From: Flavobacterium taihuense
Lineage (GTDB): Bacteria; Bacteroidota; Bacteroidia; Flavobacteriales; Flavobacteriaceae
Reading direction: 5' to 3'
Length of the DNA stretch: 64,000 nucleotides
Assembly: GCF_019351435.1 (NCBI RefSeq)
Contig: NZ_JAHWYN010000009.1
Location: forward strand, 62,001-126,000
Shown here: piece after piece, positions 25,997 through 35,165 of the stretch
Layout: each line of letters starts with the position of its first letter
How positions within the stretch are numbered: the stretch's first letter is position 1
The notes under the pieces: generated by a model
Told to the model about the DNA's origin: nothing
The model's input: only the letters and a program-made list of their open reading frames with translations
The model's database searches: none
Program-made: the position numbers and the translations under genes

Positions 25997-27838
25997 ATGG
26001 GAAACATTACTGTGACTAGGCGTGCCTTATTTACCAAATTATTGAAAAAGTTATTGGTAAATGCCCAAGAAAAAGATCCTCTCTTCGAAAAATATTCTCG
26101 AAAAATATACAACGGACGCCGCTATTCTTCTTTAACAAATCCAAAAAAAGACCTAACCGCTAAATCTGGACCAGAAACTGAACGTGTGACTAATGTTACC
26201 AGCGGTCTTGCACCTTATACGGGCACATGGTCAACCTCTGAAGCTTTGCATTTACTAAGAAGAACAGGTTTTGGATTCAAAAAATCGGATGTTGATACTT
26301 TATTGGGCATCTCCATGACTCAAGCCGTTAACTTGATTTTAACCGTTGATAATACACCTCCCGCTCCTCCTGTAAATCATTACAACAATGAAAAACCAGA
26401 CGAGAATGGACTTCCCTATGGTAGCGACTGGACCAATGATGCTTTTGCAGCCAATGATATCGGGGGTGACACCAACGGAAATCGAACTTCAGGTTTAAGC
26501 TCTTGGTGGTTAGGACTTACTTTTAATCAAGACATTACCATTCGAGAAAAAATGACACTTTTTTGGTATCATTTTATCCCTGTTGATTTTGAGTTCATAA
26601 AACAATCTTCCAATGAGTTTTGCAATACCAATTCGGCACGAATTTGTTACAAATACATAAAAATGTTTCGGGATAATGCGACAGGGAATTACAAATCCTT
26701 AATTCGTAATATGGCTACGCAACCCGCGATGATGTTTTATTTGAACAATCAGGCCAATACCAAATCAGCACCGGATGAAAATTTTGCCCGTGAAGTCATG
26801 GAACTTTTTACACTAGGCAAAGAAGAAGCCAGCCAATACACCGAAGCCGATGTCATCCAAGCTGCCAAAGTACTTACCGGCTGGAGAGTACAAAATTTAA
26901 ATACCACAGCAGAAGCCACTAATTTTGTAGACAAAATCCATGCTACTGGCAGCAAACAATTTTCATCCTTTTTCAACAATACCGTGATTCCGAATACTGG
27001 CGCGGCAGAATTGGATTTATTTATTGATATGATTTTCGCAAAATCAAAAGTCGTATCCGAATACATTTGCCGCCGATTGTATCGCTTCTTTGTATACTAT
27101 GACATTGATGCCAATATTGAAGCGAATGTAATTGTTCCTTTGGCACAACATTTTGTAGCCAATAATTGGAACATTCTACCCGTTTTGGACAAATTATTCA
27201 AAAGTGAACACTTTTTTGATATGGCCAATCGTGGGGTTTACATCAAATCACCCCTAGATGTTATTGTGGGCACAATGCGTACGTTCAACCTCAACTATAA
27301 TGTGGCAGATGCTACCAATTATGAGGCACAATATAATCTTTGGAACACCTTTAATTATGCCATGTACGATATGCAACAAGCCATGGGATCAATTCCAAAT
27401 GTAGCGGGCTGGCAAGCCTTTTACCAAAAACCCTCTTTTCATGAATATTGGATTAACTCCAATTCGATTCAACGACGTTATGGCCTGATTGAATATTTAT
27501 TTTATGGTTTTGATATTGAAAAAAATGGATTGACCACAAGAATGGAAGTCGATGTTATGACATTTGTGAAACAGTTTCCAAATGCAACTTGCGAAGATCC
27601 AAACTTATTGGTTAGCGAATGCATCCATTATTTAGTGCCAATAGATTTTAGCCTAAGTGCCAAAGATGCCATAAAGAAACAAACCTTGTTAACAGGTCAG
27701 GATGCCGATTATTATTGGTCGGGTGCTTGGCGTTCCTATATCAATGACCCAACAGATATGAACCTACAGATTGTAAAAACAAGAATACGAAGTTTATTGC
27801 TCACTATTGTTGAATTTGCTGAATATCAGTTAATGTAG
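25997..27838 (+). CDS. DUF1800 domain protein
   Basis: 613 residues. DUF1800 signatures: ALHLLRRTGFGFKKSDVD near 95, LSSWWLGLTFNQDITIREKM, LFWYHFIPV, NQANTKSAPDENFAREVMEL followed by FTLGK, and AAKVLTGWRVQN. No classical signal peptide is seen at the N-terminus (MGNITVTRRALFTKLLKKLL), though Arg-Arg followed by hydrophobics could be a weak Tat-like signal. DUF1800 genes are typically paired with DUF1501 genes, as here (87 bp downstream). Export is inferred from the partner. Biochemical function is not established. Confidence 0.88.
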   Translation: MGNITVTRRALFTKLLKKLLVNAQEKDPLFEKYSRKIYNGRRYSSLTNPKKDLTAKSGPETERVTNVTSGLAPYTGTWSTSEALHLLRRTGFGFKKSDVDTLLGISMTQAVNLILTVDNTPPAPPVNHYNNEKPDENGLPYGSDWTNDAFAANDIGGDTNGNRTSGLSSWWLGLTFNQDITIREKMTLFWYHFIPVDFEFIKQSSNEFCNTNSARICYKYIKMFRDNATGNYKSLIRNMATQPAMMFYLNNQANTKSAPDENFAREVMELFTLGKEEASQYTEADVIQAAKVLTGWRVQNLNTTAEATNFVDKIHATGSKQFSSFFNNTVIPNTGAAELDLFIDMIFAKSKVVSEYICRRLYRFFVYYDIDANIEANVIVPLAQHFVANNWNILPVLDKLFKSEHFFDMANRGVYIKSPLDVIVGTMRTFNLNYNVADATNYEAQYNLWNTFNYAMYDMQQAMGSIPNVAGWQAFYQKPSFHEYWINSNSIQRRYGLIEYLFYGFDIEKNGLTTRMEVDVMTFVKQFPNATCEDPNLLVSECIHYLVPIDFSLSAKDAIKKQTLLTGQDADYYWSGAWRSYINDPTDMNLQIVKTRIRSLLLTIVEFAEYQLM

Positions 27839-27842
27839 CTCC

Positions 27843-27920
27843 ATAGAGGCTAAGATTATAAGTCGCTAAGACACCCCGATTCTTAGAAACTCAGAAGCTT
27901 AGGAACTTAGAAACTAAATA
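27843..27920. repeat. 8-bp-periodic CTTAG array between DUF1800 and DUF1501 genes
   Basis: Two arrays of opposite polarity: CTAAGATT, ATAAGTCG, CTAAGACA, then TTAGAAAC, TCAGAAGC, TTAGGAAC, TTAGAAAC, each in 8-bp register. They can fold back on each other and fill the whole intergenic gap. Confidence 0.65.
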
Positions 27921-27925
27921 AAAAA

Positions 27926-29533
27926 ATGGAAAGAAGAAAATTTATAAAGACAACTGCTATTGCATCAACAATTCCTTTGGTCTTCAATCATATTCCGGTT
28001 ATGGCATCGTCTCAAATCGAGAGTCAAAGTTTACAACTACTAGCTACAGCCGCCGCCGGATGTGGAAAAATATTAGTTATTATTCAAATGAATGGCGGGA
28101 ACGATGGTTTAAACACCGTTTTACCCAGAGACAAATGGAGTGAATTGACCAATGCCCGTTCTAATATTTTAATGAAAGAAACCGATGTTTTGCCCTTGCA
28201 TTATAACGAAACTACCGGTTTGCATCCTGCTATGAAGGAAATGCAACAATTGTACAACAACGGCAAAATGCTTATTGTTCAAGGGGTCTCTTATCCCAAC
28301 CCAAGTTACAGCCACTTTCGAGCAACCGACATTTGGTTTACTGCATCCGATAGTGATGAATCGTTACAATCTGGATGGTTAGGAAGGGCATTGGATACTG
28401 TATACCCAAACTTCCCAACAGCTTATCCCAATGCCGACATGCCAGATCCATTGGCCATACAAATAGGCTCTACATTACCCTTTTCGTTACAAGGTCCCAA
28501 AATAAACATGGCCTACAGTGTGCCTAGACCTGAAGATTTACTAAATGTGATTAATGCCACATCTGATCCAGCTCCCAACTCCGATTATGGCCATGAACTC
28601 ACTTTTTTGAGGTTAATGAAAGACCAAAGTAATGCCTATAGAGAATCGATTCAAAAAGCATATAATGTACCTAAACCGCAATCACCAATTTATCCCAATA
28701 AAAATGGTTTGGCCGATCAATTGAAAATTGTTGCCAAACTCATTAATGGCGGATTGCAAACCCCCATCTATGTTGTGAACCACCCAAAAGGATTTGACAG
28801 TCACGAAAATCAGGTTTTGGATTCGGATAAAAAATTAGGCAAACAAGCCGAAAATTTAAGCATCCTCTCCCAAGCCATAGGTGCATTTCAGGAAGATTTA
28901 AAACTGATGGGCAAAGCCGATATTGTTACCGGCATGACGTTTAGCGAATTTGGACGCCGGATAAAGAGCAACGACAGTTCTGGAACCGATCATGGTTCTG
29001 GAGCACCCGTACTTTTTTTCGGAGCGGCGCTAAATACTGGCAGAGGAACTGTAGAAGGAACGCCAAATCCTATTTCGGGTATGATTGGTACTTCACCAGA
29101 TTTACCCCAAACCGTTACAGTTAATGACCAAGTTCCTTTTCAGTATGATTTTAGACAAATATATGCCACGATTATGCAAGATTGGTTGTGCATGAGCGAA
29201 GCTCAGTCGGAAGCGGTGCTGGGTGGGTCATTTGAAAAATTGCCTATTTTTAAAACAGACAAATCCATTTATTATCCAAATGAAGACTTCATGAAGATTT
29301 TTCCAAATCCAGTAACAACCAATCAAATTAATCTTCAGTTTTATAATTTTATAAATAGTACAATTGGCGTGACTATTTATACGATGTTGGGTTCCAGAAT
29401 TTTTGGAAATTCCTATGCTGTAGATGGGGATATTTTGAGTTTCAATACCGATAAAATACTGGCCAGCGGAACCTACATTGTACAGGTCATTTATAATGGA
29501 ACCAAGTTCAATACCAAAATGCTCGTATTGTAG
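27926..29533 (+). CDS. DUF1501 protein with Tat-like signal and T9SS sorting domain
   Basis: 535 residues. The N-terminus MERRKFIKTTAIASTIPLVF is a twin-arginine type signal. The DUF1501 body (sulfatase-like fold) shows IIQMNGGNDGLNTVLPR near 52-68, THYNE/LHPAM-like segments, YPNPSYSHFRATDIWFT, and GMTFSEFGRR followed by GTDHGSGAPVLFFG near 350-370. The last 80 residues (FPNPVTTNQINLQF ... LASGTYIVQVIYNGTKF) are a type IX secretion C-terminal sorting domain. So it is probably exported by Tat, then moved to the surface by T9SS. Paired with the DUF1800 gene. Confidence 0.9.
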   Translation: MERRKFIKTTAIASTIPLVFNHIPVMASSQIESQSLQLLATAAAGCGKILVIIQMNGGNDGLNTVLPRDKWSELTNARSNILMKETDVLPLHYNETTGLHPAMKEMQQLYNNGKMLIVQGVSYPNPSYSHFRATDIWFTASDSDESLQSGWLGRALDTVYPNFPTAYPNADMPDPLAIQIGSTLPFSLQGPKINMAYSVPRPEDLLNVINATSDPAPNSDYGHELTFLRLMKDQSNAYRESIQKAYNVPKPQSPIYPNKNGLADQLKIVAKLINGGLQTPIYVVNHPKGFDSHENQVLDSDKKLGKQAENLSILSQAIGAFQEDLKLMGKADIVTGMTFSEFGRRIKSNDSSGTDHGSGAPVLFFGAALNTGRGTVEGTPNPISGMIGTSPDLPQTVTVNDQVPFQYDFRQIYATIMQDWLCMSEAQSEAVLGGSFEKLPIFKTDKSIYYPNEDFMKIFPNPVTTNQINLQFYNFINSTIGVTIYTMLGSRIFGNSYAVDGDILSFNTDKILASGTYIVQVIYNGTKFNTKMLVL

Positions 29534-29738
29534 CTTGATAACCATTCCGAATTAAAAAAATTATTTCTTTTATGTCGCCAAAACATTAATACAAAATCAA
29601 TCCAATTTCTTTTGTAAAGAGTTCTCAATAAAAATATTCCAGTAAATTAAATTTTAATCAAATATGGTATTTATTTGTAAAATTCACTGAAATATGACTT
29701 TTTTACTCAAAATTAAAAGGAAAGCCATAATAAAATAA

Positions 29739-29746
29739 TATTTTTG
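29739..29746 (+). promoter_or_regulatory. -7 box for beta-barrel gene
   Basis: TATTTTTG matches TAnnTTTG, 23 bp before the ATG at 29770. Confidence 0.45.
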
Positions 29747-29769
29747 CGTTGTACTTAAAAAACTAACTT

Positions 29770-30288
29770 ATGAAAAAAATTATTCTATTATTCGCTTTTG
29801 GTTTCATATCAACTGGCATATTTGCACAAGCTCCTCTTGAAGAAGGCGGAGTACAACTAAACGCAGGAGTTGGTCTTTCAGGCTGGGGTGTTCCTGTCTA
29901 TTTTGGTCTTGATTACGGAATTGCCAAAGATTTTACACTTGGAGGACAACTATCTTTTCAAACAGATAATGATCCGTATTATTATGGCGGAAATGATTAC
30001 AATTACGATTCTACTGCAATAGGAATCGGAGCTAATGGAAATTACCATTTCAACAGAATATTGGATATGCCAAGCAAATTTGATTTCTATGCTGGTGCAA
30101 GCCTTACCTATTACATTTGGAATTATGATGATTATAACAATAACCCGCATCCGGACAATACTTCTTTAGGTCTTGGTCTTCAAGTAGGTGGTCGTTATTT
30201 CTTTACCGATAAATTTGGTATTAATCTAGAATTAGGTGGAAACACAGGCACTAGCGGTGCAAAATTTGGAGTTACTTTCAAACTTTAG
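29770..30288 (+). CDS. Small outer-membrane beta-barrel protein
   Basis: 172 residues. Signal peptide MKKIILLFAFGFISTGIFAQ, then alternating amphipathic strands with Gly/aromatic turns (LNAGVGLSGWGVPVYFGLDY, FDFYAGASLTYYIWNYDDY, GRYFFTDKFGINLELGGN) ending in GAKFGVTFKL with a terminal-strand-like hydrophobic pattern. Such short porin-family proteins form 8-stranded barrels. Tyr/Asp-rich loops (YYYGGNDYNYD) may face outward. It has its own promoter and terminator. Confidence 0.82.
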   Translation: MKKIILLFAFGFISTGIFAQAPLEEGGVQLNAGVGLSGWGVPVYFGLDYGIAKDFTLGGQLSFQTDNDPYYYGGNDYNYDSTAIGIGANGNYHFNRILDMPSKFDFYAGASLTYYIWNYDDYNNNPHPDNTSLGLGLQVGGRYFFTDKFGINLELGGNTGTSGAKFGVTFKL

Positions 30289-30306
30289 CATCATTAAATA
30301 TATTTC

Positions 30307-30338
30307 AAAAAGCCATCTGATTTCTCAGATGGCTTTTT
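30307..30338. terminator. Terminator after beta-barrel gene
   Basis: A perfect 14-bp stem AAAAAGCCATCTGA / TCAGATGGCTTTTT with loop TTTC, then a T-run. It also serves the convergent gene at 30373-30816. Confidence 0.9.
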
Positions 30339-30372
30339 TGTTGGGTTTAAAACCTAATAATTCTAAATAAAT

Positions 30373-30816
30373 TTACTTAATTCTCTTGAAAGTCACATTA
30401 TAGGTTTTGTTATTGGATCCATCAACATAAGCTCCTACCAGTAAATCTTTTTCTGCCTCGTAATTTAACGATAAACTATAGCCTGGACTATCATCTTGCC
30501 TGTATACAACAAATAACCGCAATACATCGGAAGAATTAGTCCAACCCGCTTTCTCAATAAAAATAAATTTCGAGTTCAAATAATTCACTTCTAGCAATCC
30601 ATTATCACGAAGTCGTGAAATATGCAATTCAACTGCAGAACCATCTTTTTGCCAATTCCCTTTAATTAAATTTCTATCTTGAATTTCTGATGGTGAATGA
30701 TCAACAGAGTTTAATAAAGAAGAAGTCTTTTCATTTGTCTTTGCTGAAAAAGCAAGCATAACAACACTAAAAAAGAAAAGTAAAAACCCGCTAATTAAAA
30801 TAGTAATTTTTTGCAT
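30373..30816 (-). CDS. Exported protein of unknown function
   Basis: 147 residues. The N-terminal hydrophobic segment (ITILISGFLLFFFSVVMLAF, 4-23) is a signal or membrane anchor. The mature part starts near LIKGNWQKDGSAVELHISRL and continues LLEVNYLNSKFIFIEKAGW, then YSLSLNYEAEKDLLVGAYVD. This pattern resembles a widespread family of small uncharacterised exported proteins with the same order of 'DGSAVEL', 'YLN' and 'Y..D.L.G.Y' motifs; that is from memory and not verified. It would be a small beta-sandwich-type periplasmic protein. Confidence 0.65.
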   Translation of the reverse strand: MQKITILISGFLLFFFSVVMLAFSAKTNEKTSSLLNSVDHSPSEIQDRNLIKGNWQKDGSAVELHISRLRDNGLLEVNYLNSKFIFIEKAGWTNSSDVLRLFVVYRQDDSPGYSLSLNYEAEKDLLVGAYVDGSNNKTYNVTFKRIK

Positions 30817-31005
30817 GTATCCATTTTTATGTTAAACAATCAAACACAACTTGGGGCAAATAAAAAACAAAAAAGCTTCTATTTTATAAACATAAAGGTA
30901 TTTATTTTTTGCTTATGTTGTTGAAAATTAACAATAAAGCATTGATATTTAAGAATATATACATATGCTGATACAGCTTTAAAATTTAAAAATCAGTAAC
31001 TCAGA

Positions 31006-32973
31006 ATGATTAAAGCCAAATCATTAACTATATTTGGTACTCAAATGAAATTTAAAATGAAAAAAAGTTGCTTCTTGATAGTATTGTTAGTGTTTTTTTT
31101 GGGACACGCCCAAAAAAAAGAAAATCAAACACAAGATATTGCAGTTCTCGAGCAGAAGATGGCCAGCAAAAAAATGAATTTGCGTGTCAATCCCAATACT
31201 CAAAACTACGATATTACCTATCATGAACTTCGTTTTAGCGTAGATCCTGTTAATTATTACATATCTGGGGTTGTAAAGACGACTTTTACTGCATTGTCTA
31301 ATCTTTCAACGGTAATATTCGATTTAACAAATCAATTAATTGTAAGCTCAGTTACCAAAGATGGACTGCCATTAGCTTTTACACAAAACAGCAATAACGA
31401 ATTGGTTATTACACTTCCGAACAGCCTCAATTCAGGAACTTCGGCAACAGTTATCATTTCTTATGCTGGAGCTCCCGCAAATGGAGAACAGGCCTTTACT
31501 ACATCAGTCCACGATGGTTCGCCGGTTTTATACACTTTATCAGAGCCTTATGGCGCTCGCGATTGGTGGCCCTGCAAGCAAGATTTGAATGACAAAGCTG
31601 ATAGTATTGATGTTTATATTACGGCGCCATCCCAATACATTAGCGTTGCAAATGGCATAGAAACTACAATGCCAATCATCAGCGGTCCCTACAAAACAAC
31701 CCATTTTCATCATGGCTATCCTATTCCGGCCTATTTAATTGCCATTGCGGTAACCAATTATAGTGTTTACAATCAAATGGGTGGCACAGCTCCTAACCAA
31801 TATCCAATCATCAACTACATTTATCCAGAGACATTAACAGCAGTCAAAACGCAACTGGATCAGACCCCATTAATTCTAAATTTATACGAAAATCTATTCG
31901 AGATTTACCCTTTTCATAACGAAAAATATGGTCACGCACAATTTGGCTGGGGTGGCGGAATGGAACATACCACGGTTTCATTTATGGTAAGTTTTGAAAG
32001 AGATCTTATTGCACACGAAATGGCGCATCAATGGTTTGGTGACAAAATCACATGTGGCAGCTGGAAAGACATTTGGCTCAACGAAGGATTTGCCACTTAT
32101 CTAGCCGCTATGGTTATTGAAAATTTTGATGGTCAAACAGCTTTTGTAACCGAAAAAAATAAAATGATTAGCAACATTACTTCCAAAACAAATGGAGCTG
32201 TCTATTTGACCGATGCCGAGCTAACGGATGTCAATCGAATTTTCAGTTCCAGATTAACCTATAATAAAGGGGCCATGGTGTTGAACATGCTACGTTTTAA
32301 AATGGGTGATGCTTTATTTTTCCAAGGAGTAAAAAATTATTTAAAAGATGTCAGTCTAGCCTATAAATATGCCAAAACTCCCGACTTACAATCGCATTTG
32401 GAAGCGGTCTACGGCAGTAGTCTAGAAGAATTTTTTAACGATTGGATTTACAATCAGGGCTATCCTATTTATAATATTAAAGCCCAAAATTTAGGAGGTG
32501 GCCAAGCCAAATTTACTATCAATCAAACACAATCGGACGCTTCGGTTTCGTTTTTTGAAATGCCAGTACCAATTCGTGTTTTTGGAACAGGTGGTCAACA
32601 ATTGGATTTGGTTTTGAACAACACCGTTAATGGGGAAAGTTTTACCGAAAATGTGCCTTTTACCATTACAAGCATCATTTTCGATCCCAATAAAAATATT
32701 ATTTCAAAAAGCAACGCTGCAACATTGGGGCGGAATAATTTTGAATTGACGACTGCACAATTGTCACTAAATCAAACAAACGATATCCTTACCCTCAACC
32801 TTACGAGCGGAATAACAATTGATAAAACAGTCTTTTACAATGTGTCAGGCCAAAAAATAAAAACAACCAATTCGGCAACTTCTTGGGATATTAGCTCTTG
32901 GACTTCTGGAGTTTATTTTATGAAGGTTGAGACAGATTTTGGCACAAAGAAATTGAAGTTTGTGAAGAATTAG
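31006..32973 (+). CDS. M1-family aminopeptidase with T9SS sorting domain
   Basis: 655 residues. The ATG at 31006 precedes the likely true start at 31057 (MKKSCFLIVLLVFFLGHAQ, a signal peptide). The M1 N-terminal beta domain runs to about 250. The catalytic domain has the exopeptidase loop GWGGGMEHTT near 317-326 and zinc site HEMAHQWFG at about 336-344 with the downstream Glu in WLNEGFATY. The last 70 residues (LNLTSGITIDKTVFYNVSGQ ... SGVYFMKVETDFGTKKLKFV) are a T9SS sorting domain. It is therefore a secreted or surface peptidase for external peptides. The usual GAMEN is varied to GGMEH. Confidence 0.92.
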   Translation: MIKAKSLTIFGTQMKFKMKKSCFLIVLLVFFLGHAQKKENQTQDIAVLEQKMASKKMNLRVNPNTQNYDITYHELRFSVDPVNYYISGVVKTTFTALSNLSTVIFDLTNQLIVSSVTKDGLPLAFTQNSNNELVITLPNSLNSGTSATVIISYAGAPANGEQAFTTSVHDGSPVLYTLSEPYGARDWWPCKQDLNDKADSIDVYITAPSQYISVANGIETTMPIISGPYKTTHFHHGYPIPAYLIAIAVTNYSVYNQMGGTAPNQYPIINYIYPETLTAVKTQLDQTPLILNLYENLFEIYPFHNEKYGHAQFGWGGGMEHTTVSFMVSFERDLIAHEMAHQWFGDKITCGSWKDIWLNEGFATYLAAMVIENFDGQTAFVTEKNKMISNITSKTNGAVYLTDAELTDVNRIFSSRLTYNKGAMVLNMLRFKMGDALFFQGVKNYLKDVSLAYKYAKTPDLQSHLEAVYGSSLEEFFNDWIYNQGYPIYNIKAQNLGGGQAKFTINQTQSDASVSFFEMPVPIRVFGTGGQQLDLVLNNTVNGESFTENVPFTITSIIFDPNKNIISKSNAATLGRNNFELTTAQLSLNQTNDILTLNLTSGITIDKTVFYNVSGQKIKTTNSATSWDISSWTSGVYFMKVETDFGTKKLKFVKN

Positions 32974-32984
32974 GAATTACACTA

Positions 32985-33080
32985 AGACGCACAATACAGA
33001 AACAGGGGATGCACAAAGGTTTATATTTCTACAGAACTATTTGTATATCTTTGGGCTTTTTTTTGTGTGTCTTTGCGAAA
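32985..33080. repeat. Decayed intergenic hairpin-type repeat
   Basis: ACACTAAGACGCACAA at one end faces TTGTGTGTCTTTGCG at the other, with GCACAAAGG pairing loosely to CTTTGGGC inside. The right end resembles CTTTGTGTCACTTTGC at 59823-59838. It looks like an eroded dispersed repeat between convergent genes, and may act as terminator. Confidence 0.4.
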
Positions 33081-33088
33081 TAATTAAC

Positions 33089-33628
33089 CTATTCCCTTTT
33101 AATCTCGTGCCCCACAAATTCTTCTAAAGAGGCAAACATTTCGTCTACCGAAAGCACTTCGAAATCGGGGTGGTTTTTTAAAAATTCAGCATTCAACGCA
33201 ACCAGGTTTTCTTCTATTTCAAAAAAAGTGTCATTAATAAGTAAATCTCTTGTGGGGTTTACACCTTCCATCTTTCCTTTCAGAAATTTATTGAGCTTTA
33301 CACTGCTCATTAGTTTTACTCTTTTGGATAGCTGTTGAAATAATTCCAAATGGTTGTAGGCACCAATCAATGCCAAACCCTCTTCAATCAGCTCATTTAA
33401 TTCGGCATTCCAACCAGATTGATGTACAAATTGCGCAAAGTTTCCCGTAACATATTGCGAGTAATAATAATCCAAATAATAACTCATCAAAGCGTCTTCA
33501 TGAATTAAATCATCGTTCACGCCTTCTTCACGCATTAAGTTGATTACTGATATACTAGAGTGAATTAAATCTTGAAGATTTTCACTATTGAAGGCCGTTT
33601 CTGAAACTATTATTCTACCGAATTCCAT
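33089..33628 (-). CDS. DMP19/DUF4375-like protein
   Basis: 179 residues, acidic, no signal peptide. The central part (MSYYLDYYYSQYVTGNFAQF followed by VHQSGWN, then EEGLALIGAYNHLELFQQL) resembles the DMP19-like DUF4375 domain, whose Neisseria member mimics DNA and blocks a repressor. That resemblance rests on the 'YYYSQYVTGNFAQF' type motif and the helical layout. Residues at the C-terminus (DEMFASLEEFVGHEIKRE) are acidic, in keeping with a nucleic-acid mimic. Cytosolic; partner unknown. Confidence 0.55.
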   Translation of the reverse strand: MEFGRIIVSETAFNSENLQDLIHSSISVINLMREEGVNDDLIHEDALMSYYLDYYYSQYVTGNFAQFVHQSGWNAELNELIEEGLALIGAYNHLELFQQLSKRVKLMSSVKLNKFLKGKMEGVNPTRDLLINDTFFEIEENLVALNAEFLKNHPDFEVLSVDEMFASLEEFVGHEIKRE

Positions 33629-33697
33629 GTTTTTACTATTTAAATACTTTGCTGCAAATTTCAGTTAAATAAAAACAGAAAAGAAATACAAATTGAT

Positions 33698-33868
33698 TTA
33701 TATGCTATCAGATTCGATATTATTCTTTTTCTCATTCATTTTTACAACTAAAGCTTTCAAACGCAATGCTTTTTCTTTTTTTTCTTCTTGAAGTTTGGTC
33801 TTCTTTCGATTTAGCAATTTGGTATGCAAAGCCTTATTCTTAGTATTTTTTTCAGGTCCCTTTGCCAT
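33698..33868 (-). CDS. Small basic Lys-rich protein (56 aa)
   Basis: The ATG at 33868 gives MAKGPEKNTKNKALHTKLLN followed by a Lys/Glu-rich helix and stop TAA at 33698. A -7 box TATATTTG on the minus strand (33895-33902) leaves a leader of about 20 nt, supporting this start. Composition (about 30 percent Lys) suggests nucleic-acid or ribosome association, which is inference only. The minus strand carries this frame and the neighbouring gene at 33628 follows after 69 bp. Confidence 0.6.
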   Translation of the reverse strand: MAKGPEKNTKNKALHTKLLNRKKTKLQEEKKEKALRLKALVVKMNEKKNNIESDSI

Positions 33869-33894
33869 AATTTATAATTTTTTAAATTCGCTTA

Positions 33895-33902
33895 CAAATA
33901 TA
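33895..33902 (-). promoter_or_regulatory. -7 box for small basic protein gene
   Basis: Minus strand TATATTTG, 27 bp before the ATG at 33868. Confidence 0.4.
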
Positions 33903-34094
33903 AAAAAAGTAATGATCCATTGGATTATGACACCCAAACAAGAAAAAATTGAGAATTTCAAGACTTGTAAAAGCAATAAATTTAATATCCGAGATAAAAA
34001 ACGTTGTAAAAAACTTAAAATTTACACCATTATTGCTTTGATTCACTGACAAGTAGTAACTTTATTTGTTCAAAAAAAGTAAAAAAGACCTAAA

Positions 34095-34997
34095 ATGGAA
34101 GAAAGGATTACATTAGAATATTACGTTTTGGATGTGTTTTCGAATAAAAGCTACAAAGGAAACCCATTATCAGTCGTCTTTACAAACGGAAATTTGAAAT
34201 TAGAGGTATATCAAAATATTGCAAAAGAATTTGGATATTCTGAAACATCATTTGTTTATTATTCCTTGGCACAAAAAGCATTGACAGTTCGTTCGTTTAC
34301 ACCTACAGGAATCGAAATAGAAGGAGCGGGACACAATTTATTAGGGGCGGTTTGTGGTGCTTTATTAAAACAAATACCCATTTTTCATGAGCAAAGTGAA
34401 ACCGATCGTTTTGTTATAATGAAACATTCTCCCATAAAAATAACGGCAAGTTTTGACCCAATTACTCAATATCCTATTGTACAAATGCATCAAAAACCAG
34501 CTGTGATTAAAGAGGAAATACCTACCTATAAAATAGCAGTGGCACTTGGTCTAAAAATTGAGGATTTAGACTGTAATGACTTTGTTCCCACAATCGTCAA
34601 AACAGAAGTTGCTCACACTATGGTCCCAATCAAGAACAGTCAATTACTCAATGATTGCGTTCCTGACAACAAACTCTTGATTGAAATTTCAAAAGAATAT
34701 AAATTTGAAGGATTTTATTGTTTTACACTTTCCGATAAAGGTCAAGAAAACATAGCCGAGACCCGGTTTTTCAATCCAATAATTGGAATAAATGAAGACC
34801 CCGCCACAGGAACGGCCGCAGGACCCTTAATCGGTCTCTTGACAAAAAAGAAATATACGCACCCCAATAAAGAATATAAAATTCTGCAGGGTGTAAAATT
34901 AAAACAGCCCTCACTGATTGAAGTTATGAATAGAGAAAATGATATATTGGTTGGCGGATCATCTATAATTACAATGCGAGGTGAACTGTACCTATAA
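34095..34997 (+). CDS. PhzF-family isomerase-like protein
   Basis: 300 residues, full length for the PhzF/diaminopimelate-epimerase fold. N-terminal YYVLDVFSNKSYKGNPLSVV and the active-site segment FGYSETSFVYY (general acid/base Glu) are intact, as are SFTPTGIEIEGAGHNLLGAV and the C-terminal NEDPATGTAAGPL. PhzF family enzymes isomerise small metabolites; outside phenazine clusters the substrates are mostly unknown, and there are no phenazine genes here. Confidence 0.88.
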   Translation: MEERITLEYYVLDVFSNKSYKGNPLSVVFTNGNLKLEVYQNIAKEFGYSETSFVYYSLAQKALTVRSFTPTGIEIEGAGHNLLGAVCGALLKQIPIFHEQSETDRFVIMKHSPIKITASFDPITQYPIVQMHQKPAVIKEEIPTYKIAVALGLKIEDLDCNDFVPTIVKTEVAHTMVPIKNSQLLNDCVPDNKLLIEISKEYKFEGFYCFTLSDKGQENIAETRFFNPIIGINEDPATGTAAGPLIGLLTKKKYTHPNKEYKILQGVKLKQPSLIEVMNRENDILVGGSSIITMRGELYL

Positions 34998-35122
34998 CCC
35001 AAAAAAGAAATTTCTTAATACGTTTTCAAATCCTTTTGTAATGGCATTCGCCAGAAAGATAAAATGTAAAAATGATATCTGATTTTGAATAAAAAGCATA
35101 ATCTCTCCTGAACATTATTCAG

Positions 35123-35130
35123 TAGATTTG
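35123..35130 (+). promoter_or_regulatory. -7 box for DUF1080 gene
   Basis: TAGATTTG matches TAnnTTTG, 35 bp before the ATG at 35166. Confidence 0.45.
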
Positions 35131-35165
35131 AGAAATCATTTCTATTTCAATTATTAAACTACCAG

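Noticed and set aside
33089..33628. DMP19-like gene as an anti-restriction or anti-CRISPR DNA mimic
   Set aside because: Only the general DUF4375 pattern is seen; no defence genes nearby and the acidic surface cannot be judged.
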